From NCBI RefSeq assembly GCF_900169785.1, contig NZ_FWER01000002.1, positions 136,225 through 200,224 of the forward strand: a stretch of 64,000 bases of DNA, given 5' to 3'. How positions within the stretch are numbered: the first letter of the stretch is position 1; every line of letters starts with the position of its first letter. The translations under genes and the position numbers were made by a program. Below, piece by piece: positions 9,478 to 19,195 of this stretch. Under the pieces are notes generated by a model. It was not told the origin of the DNA, made no database searches, and was given only the letters and a program-made list of their open reading frames with translations. This stretch comes from Rhizobium sullae (lineage in GTDB: Bacteria; Pseudomonadota; Alphaproteobacteria; Rhizobiales; Rhizobiaceae).

Positions 9478-9548
9478 GACTTCTCTCTCTCAATCGATTT
9501 GGCGTGAACGGCAGGAAAACTTCGTGGATCACTCCTTCATGCAATTTC

Positions 9549-10313
9549 ATGCAATCCACGCTTCGCGAATTGCGGCTATTCATCCGTTCGCCGCGCTTCT
9601 GGGGAACCTTTGCCGTGGTCATTCTGATCTTTGCGGTCAGCGGTCCCTACGGGACGTCCGAGCGAATGACGGCGGGCCAAAGGCTTGGCTACTGGCTGGT
9701 CGTTCAGGCGGCGGCCTGGTTGATCGCGATCCTCTGTTCGGTGATTGCGGAGGTTGTGTTGCGCCGCCATATCGCGAGCATGTTCTGGCGCATGATGCTC
9801 GGCTCGGTCGCCGCAGCGCTGCCGATCGGCTATGCTCTTAGCCTTATAGACGTCATCTTCGACGGCACTCGGCATTCGATGCACAGCGGCCTGCAACGCG
9901 CGTTCTTTGCCGTACCGCTCTGCGCGCTCTTCTGTCTGCTCACCTACATGGCAATGAACGAGCGGATCAACGAAGTGGTTGCGACATCAGGCAGTACGCC
10001 GCGACCGCCTTCCATTCTTGACAGGCTAAAGCCGCAGAACCGGGGCGAACTGCTCAGGCTCTCGGTGCAAGATCATTACACCGAGGTCGTGACAAGTCTC
10101 GGGCGCGAACTCGTGCTGCTGCGCTTCGCCGACGCGCTGAGGGAGACGGGCGGCACAGCCGGGCTGCAGGTTCATCGCTCGCATTGGATCGCCGATGCCC
10201 ATGTCGAGCGCTTGAAGCGGGACAACGGAAAGCTGCTTATCCTGACGCACGACGGCTTCGAAATTCCAGTCAGCCGCAGCTACGCGGCAGAGGTGCGGCG
10301 GCACTTTGGTTGA
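9549..10313 (+). CDS. Membrane-anchored LytTR DNA-binding regulator
   Basis: 254 aa. Four hydrophobic segments occupy roughly residues 15-140. After a Pro-rich linker comes a C-terminal LytTR domain (from about residue 160): 'ELLRLSVQDHYTEVVTSLGRELVLLRFADAL', then 'VHRSHWIADAHVERLKRDNGKLLILTHDGFEIPVSRSY'. The final motif is the typical LytTR recognition end. It is therefore a membrane-bound transcription factor without a receiver domain. ATG 9549 is used; GTG 9504 in frame is an alternative, and neither has a strong ribosome site. The adjacent divergent DUF2306 gene is the obvious candidate target. Confidence 0.85.
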   Translation: MQSTLRELRLFIRSPRFWGTFAVVILIFAVSGPYGTSERMTAGQRLGYWLVVQAAAWLIAILCSVIAEVVLRRHIASMFWRMMLGSVAAALPIGYALSLIDVIFDGTRHSMHSGLQRAFFAVPLCALFCLLTYMAMNERINEVVATSGSTPRPPSILDRLKPQNRGELLRLSVQDHYTEVVTSLGRELVLLRFADALRETGGTAGLQVHRSHWIADAHVERLKRDNGKLLILTHDGFEIPVSRSYAAEVRRHFG

Positions 10314-10385
10314 GGAAATTGCAGCAAATGCTTGACGCGACTCCTGCTTTCGCCCTCACTGAAGGAGAGGATGCAGGAGGATCTA

Positions 10386-11411
10386 ATGAAAGCTGTGCGC
10401 CTGGAAGCGACGGGACGGCTTGCGGTGAGCCGTGTGGGAAAACCGGTGCCGGGGCCTGGCGAAGTGCTGGTGAAAGTCGAGGCCTGCGGCATTTGTGGCA
10501 CTGACCGTCATCTGTTCCTGGGTGAATTTCCGTCGAAGCCGCCGGTGACGCTCGGGCATGAATTCACCGGCATCGTCGAAGCCGTCGGCGAAGGCGTAAC
10601 CGCCTTTCGTCCCGGCATGCGGGTGACAGGCGACCCGAACATCGCCTGCGGACGCTGCCCGGACTGCCAGCGCGGACGTGTCAATCTCTGCCGGAACCTG
10701 CAGGCGATCGGCATTCACCGGGATGGCGGTTTTGCCGAATATGTCTGCATGCCGGAGCAACAGGCGTTCGAACTGCCACAGTCGCTGGCACCGCTGCATG
10801 GCGTCTTCTGTGAACCCCTCGCCTGCTGTCTGCACGGCGTCGATCTGGCGGAGATCAAGGCCGGCGCATCCGTGGCGGTGCTCGGCGGCGGCGTGATCGG
10901 CTTGCTCGTCGTGCAGCTTGCGCGGCTTGCCGGCGCAACGCGCGTCGTGCTCGTGACGCGCAACGCCGCTAAACGGCGGCTCGCCGAAGAGCTTGGCGCG
11001 ACGGTCACGGTCGATCCGTTGGCAGGCGACACCGCCGGTCTGGTGACGCCTGACGACGGTCTTCTGCCGGGCGGGGCCGATATCGTGTTCGAATGCGCGG
11101 GGGTGACTGAGACCATGGAGCAGGCGCCTCTCCTCGCCCGCCGCGGCGGCACCGTCGTGGTCCTCGGTGTCATGCCGCAAGGCGCCAGAATTTCGCTACA
11201 GCCCTTCGATCTGCTGTTCCGCGAGATCAAGCTGGTGAACTCGTTCCTGAACCCGTTCACCCATGGCCGCGCCGCGGACCTGATCGCCTCTGGCGCCATC
11301 AAGGTCGAGCCTCTCATCTCCCGCCGTATCGGGCTTGATGACGCACCGGACGCGATCGCCAATCCGGCGCGAAACGGCGAAATCCGTGTGATCGTCGTGC
11401 CGGCTCCCTGA
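10386..11411 (+). CDS. Zinc-dependent medium-chain alcohol dehydrogenase
   Basis: 341 aa. The catalytic zinc motif (CGICGTDRHLF and LGHEFTG), the four-cysteine structural zinc loop (CGRCPDCQRGRVNLC) and the Rossmann loop (VAVLGGGVIGLLVVQ) are all intact. It belongs to the sorbitol/threonine dehydrogenase-like branch of NAD(P)-dependent polyol dehydrogenases, but the substrate cannot be fixed from sequence. The ATG at 10386 follows AGGAGG at ideal spacing; an in-frame ATG at 10332 does not. It is a single gene between the LytTR regulator and carB. Confidence 0.9.
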   Translation: MKAVRLEATGRLAVSRVGKPVPGPGEVLVKVEACGICGTDRHLFLGEFPSKPPVTLGHEFTGIVEAVGEGVTAFRPGMRVTGDPNIACGRCPDCQRGRVNLCRNLQAIGIHRDGGFAEYVCMPEQQAFELPQSLAPLHGVFCEPLACCLHGVDLAEIKAGASVAVLGGGVIGLLVVQLARLAGATRVVLVTRNAAKRRLAEELGATVTVDPLAGDTAGLVTPDDGLLPGGADIVFECAGVTETMEQAPLLARRGGTVVVLGVMPQGARISLQPFDLLFREIKLVNSFLNPFTHGRAADLIASGAIKVEPLISRRIGLDDAPDAIANPARNGEIRVIVVPAP

Positions 11412-11469
11412 CCGGCATTTCAGGAGTTTTCGGATTCCTGTCGATTCCGCGATTTATGGGGTTCCGTTT

Positions 11470-11490
11470 GCAAATACATTTGCCTATAAG
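11470..11490 (+). promoter_or_regulatory. Inverted repeat and -10-like box upstream of carB
   Basis: GCAAATACATTTGC (11470-11483) is a 6-bp perfect inverted repeat with a 2-bp centre. It is followed immediately by TATAAG (11485-11490), a good -10 candidate about 90 bp before the carB start. The position suggests an operator in the spacer of the carB promoter; this is inference. Confidence 0.35.
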
Positions 11491-11582
11491 CCGCTTCTAG
11501 CCTGAAAAGACCCTCCATGCGCGACCCGACCGGTGCCTCCCACCCTGGCCGGCTTTTTGCGCAGCTAGAAACGGATATCGCC

Positions 11583-14500
11583 ATGCCGAAGCGCCAAGAC
11601 ATCAAATCGATCCTCATCATCGGCGCGGGACCGATCGTCATTGGCCAGGCTTGCGAATTTGACTATTCCGGCACCCAGGCCTGCAAGGCGCTGAAGGAGG
11701 AAGGCTACCGCGTCATCCTCGTCAACTCCAACCCGGCGACGATCATGACCGACCCAGGTCTCGCGGACGCGACCTATGTCGAGCCGATCACCCCGGAGGT
11801 CGTCGCCAAGATCATCGCCAAGGAGCGGCCGGACGCGCTGCTGCCGACCATGGGCGGCCAAACGGCGCTGAACACCGCTCTGTCGCTGAAGCGCATGGGT
11901 GTGCTCGACCGCTACAGTGTCGAGATGATCGGCGCCAAGCCGGCCGCAATCGATATGGCCGAAGACCGCGCCCTCTTCCGCGAAGCCATGGCCCGCATCG
12001 GGCTGGAAACGCCGCGCTCGATGCTGGCGAACGCCACAGACATCAAGGATACCGACCGCAAGACGCACGAGGCCGAACGCACGAAGCTGCGCGAAAGCCT
12101 CTCCCGCGCGGCATTGGACACTGCGCTGGACGAGCTAGAAAACCACTGGAACCTCGGCGAAAGCGACCGCAAGCAGCGCTATCTGAACCACGCCATGGCG
12201 ATCGCCGCGCAGGCGCTCGACGACATCGGCCTGCCGGCCATCATCCGCCCGTCCTTCACGCTCGGCGGCACCGGCGGCGGCATTGCCTACAACCGTTCAG
12301 AATTCTTCGACATCGTCAGCGGCGGTCTCGATGCGTCTCCGACGACCGAGGTCCTGATCGAGGAGTCGGTCCTCGGCTGGAAGGAATATGAAATGGAAGT
12401 CGTCCGCGACAAGGCGGACAACTGCATCATCATTTGCTCGATCGAGAACATCGATCCGATGGGCGTCCATACGGGCGACTCGATAACCGTCGCGCCGGCG
12501 CTGACGCTGACCGACAAGGAATACCAGATCATGCGCAACGCCTCGATCGCGGTGCTGCGCGAGATCGGCGTCGAAACCGGCGGCTCGAACGTGCAGTTCG
12601 CCGTCAATCCGAAAGACGGCCGCCTCGTCGTCATCGAGATGAACCCGCGCGTGTCGCGCTCCTCCGCGCTTGCGTCGAAGGCCACCGGCTTCCCAATCGC
12701 CAAGGTCGCCGCCAAGCTCGCGATCGGCTATACGCTCGATGAGCTGGAAAACGACATCACCGGCGGCGCAACGCCTGCGTCGTTCGAACCCTCGATCGAC
12801 TACGTCGTCACCAAGATCCCGCGCTTTGCCTTCGAGAAGTTCCCGGGCGCCTCGCCGGTCCTGACGACAGCGATGAAGTCCGTTGGCGAAGTCATGGCCA
12901 TTGGCCGCACCTTCGCAGAATCGCTGCAGAAAGCGCTGCGCGGGCTGGAAACGGGTCTGACCGGCCTCGATGAAATCGAAATCCCCGACGTCGAAGAGGG
13001 CGAATCCAGCCAGAACGCCATCCGCGCCGCCATCGGCACGCCGACGCCTGATCGCCTGCGCATGGTCGCCCAGGCGCTTCGCCAGGGAATGAGCGAGGCC
13101 GAAGTCCATGAGGGCTCCAAGATCGATCCTTGGTTCATCGCCCAGTTCAAGGCAATCGTCGATATGGAGGCCCGTATCCGCGAGCATGGCTTGCCGGCGG
13201 ATGCCGCGAACCTGCGCATGCTGAAGGCCATGGGCTTCTCGGACGCGCGCCTCGCGACGCTGACGGGCAAGCGTCCGAAGGAAGTGGCGGAATTTCGCAA
13301 CAGTCTGAATGTCCGCCCGGTCTTCAAGCGCATCGACACCTGCGCCGCCGAATTCGCCTCGCCGACTGCTTACATGTACTCGACCTACGAGACGCCTTTT
13401 GTCGGCGTCGCGCGCTCCGAAGCGCAGGTCTCGGACCGCAAGAAGGTCGTCATCCTCGGCGGCGGCCCGAACCGCATCGGTCAGGGCATCGAGTTTGATT
13501 ATTGCTGCTGCCACGCCGCCTTCGCGCTGAAGGATGCGGGTTATGAAGCGATCATGATCAACTGCAACCCGGAGACGGTCTCGACCGACTACGACACGTC
13601 AGACCGCCTCTATTTTGAGCCGCTGACGGCCGAAGACGTGATCGAAATCCTGCGCGCCGAGCAGGAAAAGGGCGAAGTCGTCGGTGTCATCGTCCAGTTC
13701 GGGGGCCAGACGCCGCTAAAGCTTGCCGAAGCGCTGGAGAAGAACGGCATCCCGATCCTCGGCACCGCACCGGATGCGATCGACCTTGCCGAAGACCGCG
13801 ACCGTTTCCAGAAGCTCCTGATGAAGCTCGACCTCAACCAGCCGAACAACGGCATCGCCTACTCGGTTGAGCAGGCCCGCCTCGTCGCCGCCGAAATCGG
13901 CTTTCCGCTGGTCGTGCGCCCGTCCTACGTCCTAGGCGGCCGTGCCATGCAGATCATCCATTCGGAATCGATGCTGCAGGCCTATCTGCTCGACACGGTT
14001 CCGGAATTGGTTCCGGAAGACATCAAGCAGCGCTATCCGAACGACAAGACCGGCCAGATCAACACGCTGCTCGGCAAGAACCCGTTGCTCTTCGACAGTT
14101 ATCTGACGAATGCCATCGAGGTCGACGTCGACTGCCTGTCAGACGGTACGGATGTCTATGTCGCGGGTATCATGGAACACATCGAGGAAGCAGGCATCCA
14201 CTCCGGCGACTCGGCCTGCTCGCTGCCGCCGCGCTCGCTGTCGGCGGACTTGCTCGACGAGCTCGAGCGCCAGGCGAAGGCCATGGCGAAGGCGCTGAGG
14301 GTCGGCGGTCTAATGAACGTGCAGTTCGCCATCAAAGATGGCACCGTCTACGTACTCGAAGTCAACCCGCGCGCCTCACGCACCGTGCCGTTCGTGGCAA
14401 AGACCATCGGTGCGCCGATCGCCAAGATCGCTGCCCGCGTCATGGCCGGCGAGAAGCTGGATGCGGCCTTCGCAGCCTACGGCGAAAAGCCCGATCCGCG

Positions 14501-15068
14501 CGCCCTGAAGCACATTGCCGTCAAGGAAGCCGTCTTCCCCTTCGCCCGCTTCCCGGGCGTCGATACGCTGCTTGGGCCGGAAATGCGGTCGACCGGGGAG
14601 GTCATCGGCCTTGACACCGATTTCGCTCTTGCTTTCGCCAAGTCGCAACTCGGCGCCGGTGTCGAACTGCCGCGCGACGGGACGGTCTTCGTCTCAGTTC
14701 GTGATCACGACAAGCCGCGCGTCCTGCCTGCGATCCGTGTTCTCGTAGGCGAAGGCTTCAAGGTACTTGCCACCGGCGGCACGCAACGGTTCCTGGCTGA
14801 AAACGGCATCGAAGCGACGAAGATCAACAAGGTGCTCGAGGGCCGGCCACACATCGAGGATGCGATTCGCAACCGCCAGGTCCAGCTCGTCATCAACACG
14901 ACGGACGGCAACAAGGCGATCTCCGACTCGAAGTCGCTCCGCCGTGCGACGCTGATGCAGAAGGTGCCCTATTACACGACGATGGCGGGTGCTGAAGCCG
15001 CCGCACAGGCGATCAAGGCGTTGAAGGCGGGCAATCTCGAAGTCCGCCCGCTGCAGAGCTATTTCTGA
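11583..15068 (+). CDS. carB: Carbamoyl-phosphate synthase large subunit
   Basis: 1161 aa, slightly longer than the roughly 1070-aa E. coli enzyme, as is usual in rhizobia. It forms carbamoyl phosphate from bicarbonate, ATP and glutamine-derived ammonia for arginine and pyrimidine synthesis, together with CarA (not in this window). The two homologous ATP-grasp halves are visible, starting [22 protein letters not shown] and, near residue 620, [22 protein letters not shown], with the C-terminal MGS-like allosteric domain ([22 protein letters not shown]). A stretch around residues 155-200 ([23 protein letters not shown]) is the extra insertion. ATG 11583 begins the family N-terminus [10 protein letters not shown]; the extension to 11517 is not supported. 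Confidence 0.97.
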   Translation: MPKRQDIKSILIIGAGPIVIGQACEFDYSGTQACKALKEEGYRVILVNSNPATIMTDPGLADATYVEPITPEVVAKIIAKERPDALLPTMGGQTALNTALSLKRMGVLDRYSVEMIGAKPAAIDMAEDRALFREAMARIGLETPRSMLANATDIKDTDRKTHEAERTKLRESLSRAALDTALDELENHWNLGESDRKQRYLNHAMAIAAQALDDIGLPAIIRPSFTLGGTGGGIAYNRSEFFDIVSGGLDASPTTEVLIEESVLGWKEYEMEVVRDKADNCIIICSIENIDPMGVHTGDSITVAPALTLTDKEYQIMRNASIAVLREIGVETGGSNVQFAVNPKDGRLVVIEMNPRVSRSSALASKATGFPIAKVAAKLAIGYTLDELENDITGGATPASFEPSIDYVVTKIPRFAFEKFPGASPVLTTAMKSVGEVMAIGRTFAESLQKALRGLETGLTGLDEIEIPDVEEGESSQNAIRAAIGTPTPDRLRMVAQALRQGMSEAEVHEGSKIDPWFIAQFKAIVDMEARIREHGLPADAANLRMLKAMGFSDARLATLTGKRPKEVAEFRNSLNVRPVFKRIDTCAAEFASPTAYMYSTYETPFVGVARSEAQVSDRKKVVILGGGPNRIGQGIEFDYCCCHAAFALKDAGYEAIMINCNPETVSTDYDTSDRLYFEPLTAEDVIEILRAEQEKGEVVGVIVQFGGQTPLKLAEALEKNGIPILGTAPDAIDLAEDRDRFQKLLMKLDLNQPNNGIAYSVEQARLVAAEIGFPLVVRPSYVLGGRAMQIIHSESMLQAYLLDTVPELVPEDIKQRYPNDKTGQINTLLGKNPLLFDSYLTNAIEVDVDCLSDGTDVYVAGIMEHIEEAGIHSGDSACSLPPRSLSADLLDELERQAKAMAKALRVGGLMNVQFAIKDGTVYVLEVNPRASRTVPFVAKTIGAPIAKIAARVMAGEKLDAAFAAYGEKPDPRALKHIAVKEAVFPFARFPGVDTLLGPEMRSTGEVIGLDTDFALAFAKSQLGAGVELPRDGTVFVSVRDHDKPRVLPAIRVLVGEGFKVLATGGTQRFLAENGIEATKINKVLEGRPHIEDAIRNRQVQLVINTTDGNKAISDSKSLRRATLMQKVPYYTTMAGAEAAAQAIKALKAGNLEVRPLQSYF

Positions 15069-15140
15069 GTATTAGACGACCGGAAGTTGCCGCAAAATCT
15101 CTCTGATGTTACCTTTTCGGCGGTACATCCGGAGCGGTTG

Positions 15141-16355
15141 ATGGCAAAGAACATCGTCATTCTGTTCGATGGCACGTCGAACGAGATTTCGGCCGACCGG
15201 ACCAATATTGTCAGATTGTTCGGCACCCTGAAACGCTCGGATGAGCAGATCGTCTATTATGATCCAGGCATCGGCACGTTCGGCGCGGCGAATGCCTGGT
15301 CGAGGCTGCTTCGCAAATCCTATGAGGTTTTCGGACTTGCCACCGGCTGGGGCCTCGACCAGAACGTCAAGGAAGCCTACCGTTTCCTAGTCGAGACCTA
15401 CGATCGCGGCCCGCCTGACGCCGATGGGCGGCATTCCGGCCGCGACCGCATCTACATCTTCGGCTTTAGCCGCGGCGCCTATTCGGCGCGTGTCCTGGCA
15501 GGCTTTATCCATGCCTTCGGTCTGACAAGCCGATATCATCTCAACCTGCTCGATTATGCCTACAGAACCTACAAGGGAATTCCCGCGCAGGAAGAGAAAG
15601 CCGGCGGCGCTGCAGAGGATAGCGGCGACGATACCTCCTCTGCTTTCGCGGCCATGCGTCTCTACGAACGCATGCTCAGAAACGATCGCCCGCCGATCAA
15701 GCTGCTTGGTCTTTTCGATACGGTGACCTCAGTGATCGAAGCAGGGAAATGGCTTCCGCAATTCAAGACCCACCCTTTCACCCGCAAGAACCCGAGTGTC
15801 GAATGGGTGCGGCACGCGGTCGCCATCGATGAGCGGCGGACCATGTTCCAACCGGAGATCTGGGAGCGAGACCAGGAATATTGGGGCCGCCCGTTCCGGC
15901 CAAAGACGCCGGCAAAGCAGAATTTCAAGGAAGTGTGGTTTGCCGGCGTCCACGGCGATATCGGCGGCGGCTATCCGGAAGCGCAAAGCGGAGCCGTCAA
16001 GATTCCCCTCGCCTGGATGATAGAGGAAACGCAGCCGGCCGGGCTCCTCTATCGCACCCGCACCGTCAACGACATCGTACTCGGCAAGAACCACAAAAAA
16101 TATGTGCCGCTGAACTCCAGTGCTCCGCTCCATGATTCGATGACCGCCGGATGGAAAATCCTTGAATACATCCCTCGGCGCGTGCCGGAAAATTCCTGGC
16201 GCAAGCGCGGCAACCGGAATGCCATCTATCTCCCTCTGAGCGACCAGCGCTTCATTCCTGACGACGCGTTGATCCATATTTCGGTCAAGGAGCGGAAGGA
16301 TGCCGGCGCCTACAATCCGCCGAACCTGCCTGCAAATCCCGTCTTTGTCCCTTAA
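15141..16355 (+). CDS. DUF2235 alpha/beta-hydrolase domain protein
   Basis: 404 aa. It opens with the DUF2235 signature [13 protein letters not shown] and has the nucleophile elbow [11 protein letters not shown] (Ser at about residue 110), then '[12 protein letters not shown]' and '[13 protein letters not shown]', matching the Ser-Asp-His arrangement of this family. Relatives include T6SS phospholipase effectors (Tle1) and stand-alone uncharacterised hydrolases; there is no signal peptide or secretion gene nearby, so I favour a cytoplasmic lipase/esterase-like housekeeping variant. ATG 15141 is chosen because it starts the family motif. It lies between carB and greA, unrelated by pathway. Confidence 0.85.
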   Translation: MAKNIVILFDGTSNEISADRTNIVRLFGTLKRSDEQIVYYDPGIGTFGAANAWSRLLRKSYEVFGLATGWGLDQNVKEAYRFLVETYDRGPPDADGRHSGRDRIYIFGFSRGAYSARVLAGFIHAFGLTSRYHLNLLDYAYRTYKGIPAQEEKAGGAAEDSGDDTSSAFAAMRLYERMLRNDRPPIKLLGLFDTVTSVIEAGKWLPQFKTHPFTRKNPSVEWVRHAVAIDERRTMFQPEIWERDQEYWGRPFRPKTPAKQNFKEVWFAGVHGDIGGGYPEAQSGAVKIPLAWMIEETQPAGLLYRTRTVNDIVLGKNHKKYVPLNSSAPLHDSMTAGWKILEYIPRRVPENSWRKRGNRNAIYLPLSDQRFIPDDALIHISVKERKDAGAYNPPNLPANPVFVP

Positions 16356-16518
16356 TGGTTGAATCATTCTTTGATCCGACTCACCCGTTCCAGGGCAGCC
16401 CAATCGGGAACGCTGGCCGAGAGCGGGCGGTTAGCGGGCAGCGCGCCACATTACGAATTTTATGGAAATCGGCGGCAACGATCTGCTATAAGCGAGTGAT
16501 TAGGATTATTGCACGGTT

Positions 16519-16549
16519 CCGAAGTCCCCTTCGGGACCTGTTTTCTTTT
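16519..16549 (+). promoter_or_regulatory. greA leader with two alternative hairpins (candidate attenuator)
   Basis: CCGAAG (16519-16524) can pair with CTTCGG (16529-16534) around a TCCC loop. Alternatively GTCCC (16524-16528) pairs with GGGAC (16533-16537), and that second stem is followed by a U-rich TTTTCTTTT at 16541-16549. The two stems are mutually exclusive. Both are short, so termination in vivo is uncertain. Confidence 0.4.
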
Positions 16550-16594
16550 GTGTCGCTGCCTGACTATAGGACACGAAGATCAAAGGACAGGAAA

Positions 16595-17071
16595 ATGGTT
16601 GATAAGGTTCCGATGACACAGGGTGGTTTCGTCAAGCTGCAGGAAGAACTGCGCTGGCGTCAGCAGGAGGAGCGCCCGCGTATCATCGAAGCGATCGCCG
16701 AAGCCCGTGCTCATGGCGATCTTTCGGAAAACGCCGAATATCACGCAGCCAAGGAAGCGCAGAGCCACAACGAGGGCCGCATCAGCGAGCTCGAAGACCT
16801 CACGGCGCGCGCCGAAGTGATCGACCTTGCGAAGATGTCCGGCGACAAGATCAAATTCGGCGCCAGGGTCAAGCTCGTCGACGAGGACACCGAGGAAGAA
16901 AAGACCTACCAGATCGTCGGCGATCAGGAGGCCGACGTAAGGGCCGGCCGCATTTCCATCTCCTCCCCGATCGCCCGCGCACTCATCGGCAAGGTTGTCG
17001 GCGATTCCATCGAGGTCATCGCACCGGGCGGCTCCAAAGCCTACGAAGTCCTGTCGATCTCCTGGGGTTGA
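16595..17071 (+). CDS. greA: Transcription elongation factor GreA
   Basis: 158 aa, the normal length. It rescues backtracked RNA polymerase by stimulating transcript cleavage. The N-terminal coiled coil carries the acidic tip motif '[20 protein letters not shown]', whose DLSENAEY residues insert into the polymerase secondary channel. The C-terminal FKBP-like domain ends with '[26 protein letters not shown]'. ATG 16595 follows AGGACAGGAAA. A candidate attenuator lies 50-75 bp upstream. The LPS mannosyltransferase gene follows 6 bp later, so the two may be cotranscribed. Confidence 0.97.
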   Translation: MVDKVPMTQGGFVKLQEELRWRQQEERPRIIEAIAEARAHGDLSENAEYHAAKEAQSHNEGRISELEDLTARAEVIDLAKMSGDKIKFGARVKLVDEDTEEEKTYQIVGDQEADVRAGRISISSPIARALIGKVVGDSIEVIAPGGSKAYEVLSISWG

Positions 17072-17077
17072 TAGCCT

Positions 17078-18151
17078 GTGGCGGAAACGGTCAAGCCGGC
17101 CGCGATAGATATAGCTGACGTCGAAATCATCGCGCCGAACTTCAAGCAGCGATTATCCGGCGTCACGTCGACGATCGTCCAGCTGGTTCCCTGCCAGATC
17201 AAACTCGGCATCAAGATCGCAACGCTCGGCCCCGGCCTGCCGGACGGCCTTCCGAAGTTGTCGTGGAGCCAGCTTCTTTCCGCCTGGCGTCCGCCTGCTG
17301 GACGCCAGCAGCGTGTTTGGCACGCACGCCGCAACAATGAAATGGCCGCGGGCGTCGTGCTGCGGCATATGTTCCGCATGCCGCTAAAGCTGCTGTTCAC
17401 GTCGGCCGCGCAGCGCCGGCATACCGCCTATACGCGCTGGTTGATCCGCCGGATGGACGCCGTCGTTGCGACCAATGCCCGATCAGGGTCCTTTCTTGAG
17501 GTGCCGCACACCGTGATCCGCCACGGCATCGACCTGGAACTTTTCCATCCGCCACAAACCGCCGAGGACAGCACCGAGGCCACTAGCCTGCCCGGCAAGT
17601 ATCTCATCGGCTGCTTCGGTCGCATCAGGCACCAAAAAGGCACCGACCTCTTCGTGCGGTCGATGATCGAACTGTTGCCGGAACATCCGGAGTGGACGGC
17701 AGTGATCTCCGGCCGGGTAGCGGCGGAGCATACCGCTTTTGCCGACAAATTGAAGGCTGATATCGCCGCCGCCGGTCTCGCCGACCGGATCGTCTTTCTG
17801 GGCGAAGTGCCAGACATCAAGGTCTGGTATCGCCGGCTCACCCTCTATGTCGCTCCTTCCCGCAACGAAGGTTTCGGGCTGACGCCGTTGGAGGCCATGG
17901 CATCAAAGACGGCAGTCGTTGCGTCGGATGCCGGGGCCTATGCCGAAATGATCGAGGAAGGAATGAACGGCAACATCGTTCCGGCCGGCGACGGCGAAGC
18001 CCTCACCAGGGCAGTCGCCCCCTACCTTGCCGATCCGCAAAAGGCCCTCGCCCATGGCGAGGCGGCGCTCGCGCATGTGCGGGCGCATTTCGCGCTGGAA
18101 GGCGAAGCGAAAGCATTGAAGGCTGTCTATGAGGATCTTCTGCGCCGGTAA
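17078..18151 (+). CDS. lpcC: LPS core mannosyltransferase, LpcC-type (GT4)
   Basis: 357 aa, a GT-B glycosyltransferase. It has the family-4 C-terminal donor-binding signature: 'LIGCFGRIRHQKGTDLFVRSM', then 'VAPSRNEGFGLTPLEAMASKTAVVASDAGAYAEMI' with the conserved E...E pair. From memory of Rhizobium leguminosarum, LpcC is the mannosyltransferase that extends Kdo in the LPS core, and greA neighbours it; the N-terminal 'ADVEIIAPNFKQRLSGVTSTIVQLVP' fits. GTG 17078 is the start. Assignment to LpcC rather than another core mannosyltransferase is good but not certain. Confidence 0.78.
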   Translation: MAETVKPAAIDIADVEIIAPNFKQRLSGVTSTIVQLVPCQIKLGIKIATLGPGLPDGLPKLSWSQLLSAWRPPAGRQQRVWHARRNNEMAAGVVLRHMFRMPLKLLFTSAAQRRHTAYTRWLIRRMDAVVATNARSGSFLEVPHTVIRHGIDLELFHPPQTAEDSTEATSLPGKYLIGCFGRIRHQKGTDLFVRSMIELLPEHPEWTAVISGRVAAEHTAFADKLKADIAAAGLADRIVFLGEVPDIKVWYRRLTLYVAPSRNEGFGLTPLEAMASKTAVVASDAGAYAEMIEEGMNGNIVPAGDGEALTRAVAPYLADPQKALAHGEAALAHVRAHFALEGEAKALKAVYEDLLRR

Positions 18152-18152
18152 A

Positions 18153-18176
18153 GTAGCCGTCAATTCTATCGGCTAC
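18153..18176. terminator. Hairpin between convergent glycosyltransferase genes
   Basis: GTAGCCG (18153-18159) pairs perfectly with CGGCTAC (18170-18176) across a 10-nt loop. It overlaps the stop codon of the minus-strand gene and has no long T tract, so it may only stabilise 3' ends. Confidence 0.35.
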
Positions 18177-19195
18177 GGCTTGCGCTTGAAAAGTTCGAGA
18201 TAGGCATTGGCAATCGCATCTTCCGAGAACTGGCTCATCAGCGTCGCGTAGCCGCCCGCCGCCACCTTGGCCGCCAAAACCGAATCATTGATCAGCCGCT
18301 CGATCGCGCTCGCGAAGCCATCGGCATCGCCGATGTCGACAAGAAGCCCGTTCTCGCCGTCGTGCATAAACCAACTCGGCCCCTCCGACCGGCTCGAAAC
18401 CACCGGCTTGTGCTGCGCCCAGGCTTCAAGGATGACGTTGCCGAGCGGCTCATGGTTCGACGGCATCACGAAAATATCGGCGGCCGCCACAAACGGCCGC
18501 GTATCCTTTTGCCAGCCGAGGAAGCGCATGCGATTGGTTACACCGAGATCGGCCGCAACCTTCTCGACATTCTTCCGCTCCTCGCCGTCCCCGGCAAGCC
18601 AGAGATAAACGCCCGGCAGCTTGGCAACGGCAGCCGTCAGCAAAGCGAATTCCTTGCGTGGAACGAACCGCCCCATGGACATCACGACGGGAGCATCTTC
18701 CGGTGTCTTAAGCGCCGCCCGATCGACGGGCGCGACGCGCTCCGTATCCGTGAAATTGGAAATCACCTCGACGCCGCGCGTCCAGCCCAGTTCGCGCACA
18801 TGCTGGCCGATGCCGGGCGTATTGCAGACGATGACGTCGGTATTCTTGAAATGGCGGAGATTGGTCGGGTAGTCCCCCAGACGGGAAATCTTGATACAGC
18901 CTCTGTAATCCGGCATTAACTCGCTCGCCCGCTGCGCCCAGGCGACCAAGGCATCCGGCTCTTGGGTCCGCGCCATGCGGGCCGCCTTCATTGGAAGAAG
19001 CAGGCGGTCCAATGACAGGTTGCGGAAATTGCTTTCAGTTATGTTCGTGACAGCTTCGATATCCTTGCGCCACAGCCTGTTCGGCCGAATGATGGCCGTC
19101 TGTTCGACATCACGCCGCGCCAGTGCATTGACCAAATGCACGAAGAAACGCTCGGCGCCGCCATCCTTGCCGAAATGAAAATGCAGGACCTTCAT
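18173..19195 (-). CDS. Glycosyltransferase family 4, tandem paralogue 1
   Basis: 340 aa. It starts MKVLHFHFGKDGGAERFFVHLVNAL, with the donor-site core 'VMSMGRFVPRKEFALL', 'LAGDGEERKNVE' and 'IFVMPSNHEPLGNVILEAWAQHKPVVSSRSEGPSWFM' (E and E of the GT4 motif). It is clearly a paralogue of the next gene upstream (same opening, same 'SRLGDYP' and 'SEGPSW' segments). Its ATG overlaps the stop of that gene as ATGA, so they are translationally coupled. It probably adds a sugar to the LPS core or another surface glycan. The longer frame reaching 19450 lies inside the upstream gene and is rejected. Confidence 0.88.
   Translation of the reverse strand: MKVLHFHFGKDGGAERFFVHLVNALARRDVEQTAIIRPNRLWRKDIEAVTNITESNFRNLSLDRLLLPMKAARMARTQEPDALVAWAQRASELMPDYRGCIKISRLGDYPTNLRHFKNTDVIVCNTPGIGQHVRELGWTRGVEVISNFTDTERVAPVDRAALKTPEDAPVVMSMGRFVPRKEFALLTAAVAKLPGVYLWLAGDGEERKNVEKVAADLGVTNRMRFLGWQKDTRPFVAAADIFVMPSNHEPLGNVILEAWAQHKPVVSSRSEGPSWFMHDGENGLLVDIGDADGFASAIERLINDSVLAAKVAAGGYATLMSQFSEDAIANAYLELFKRKP

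Noticed and set aside
12297-13514. 405-codon minus-strand open frame
   Set aside because: Inside carB on the opposite strand; no family motif and a shadow-like composition.
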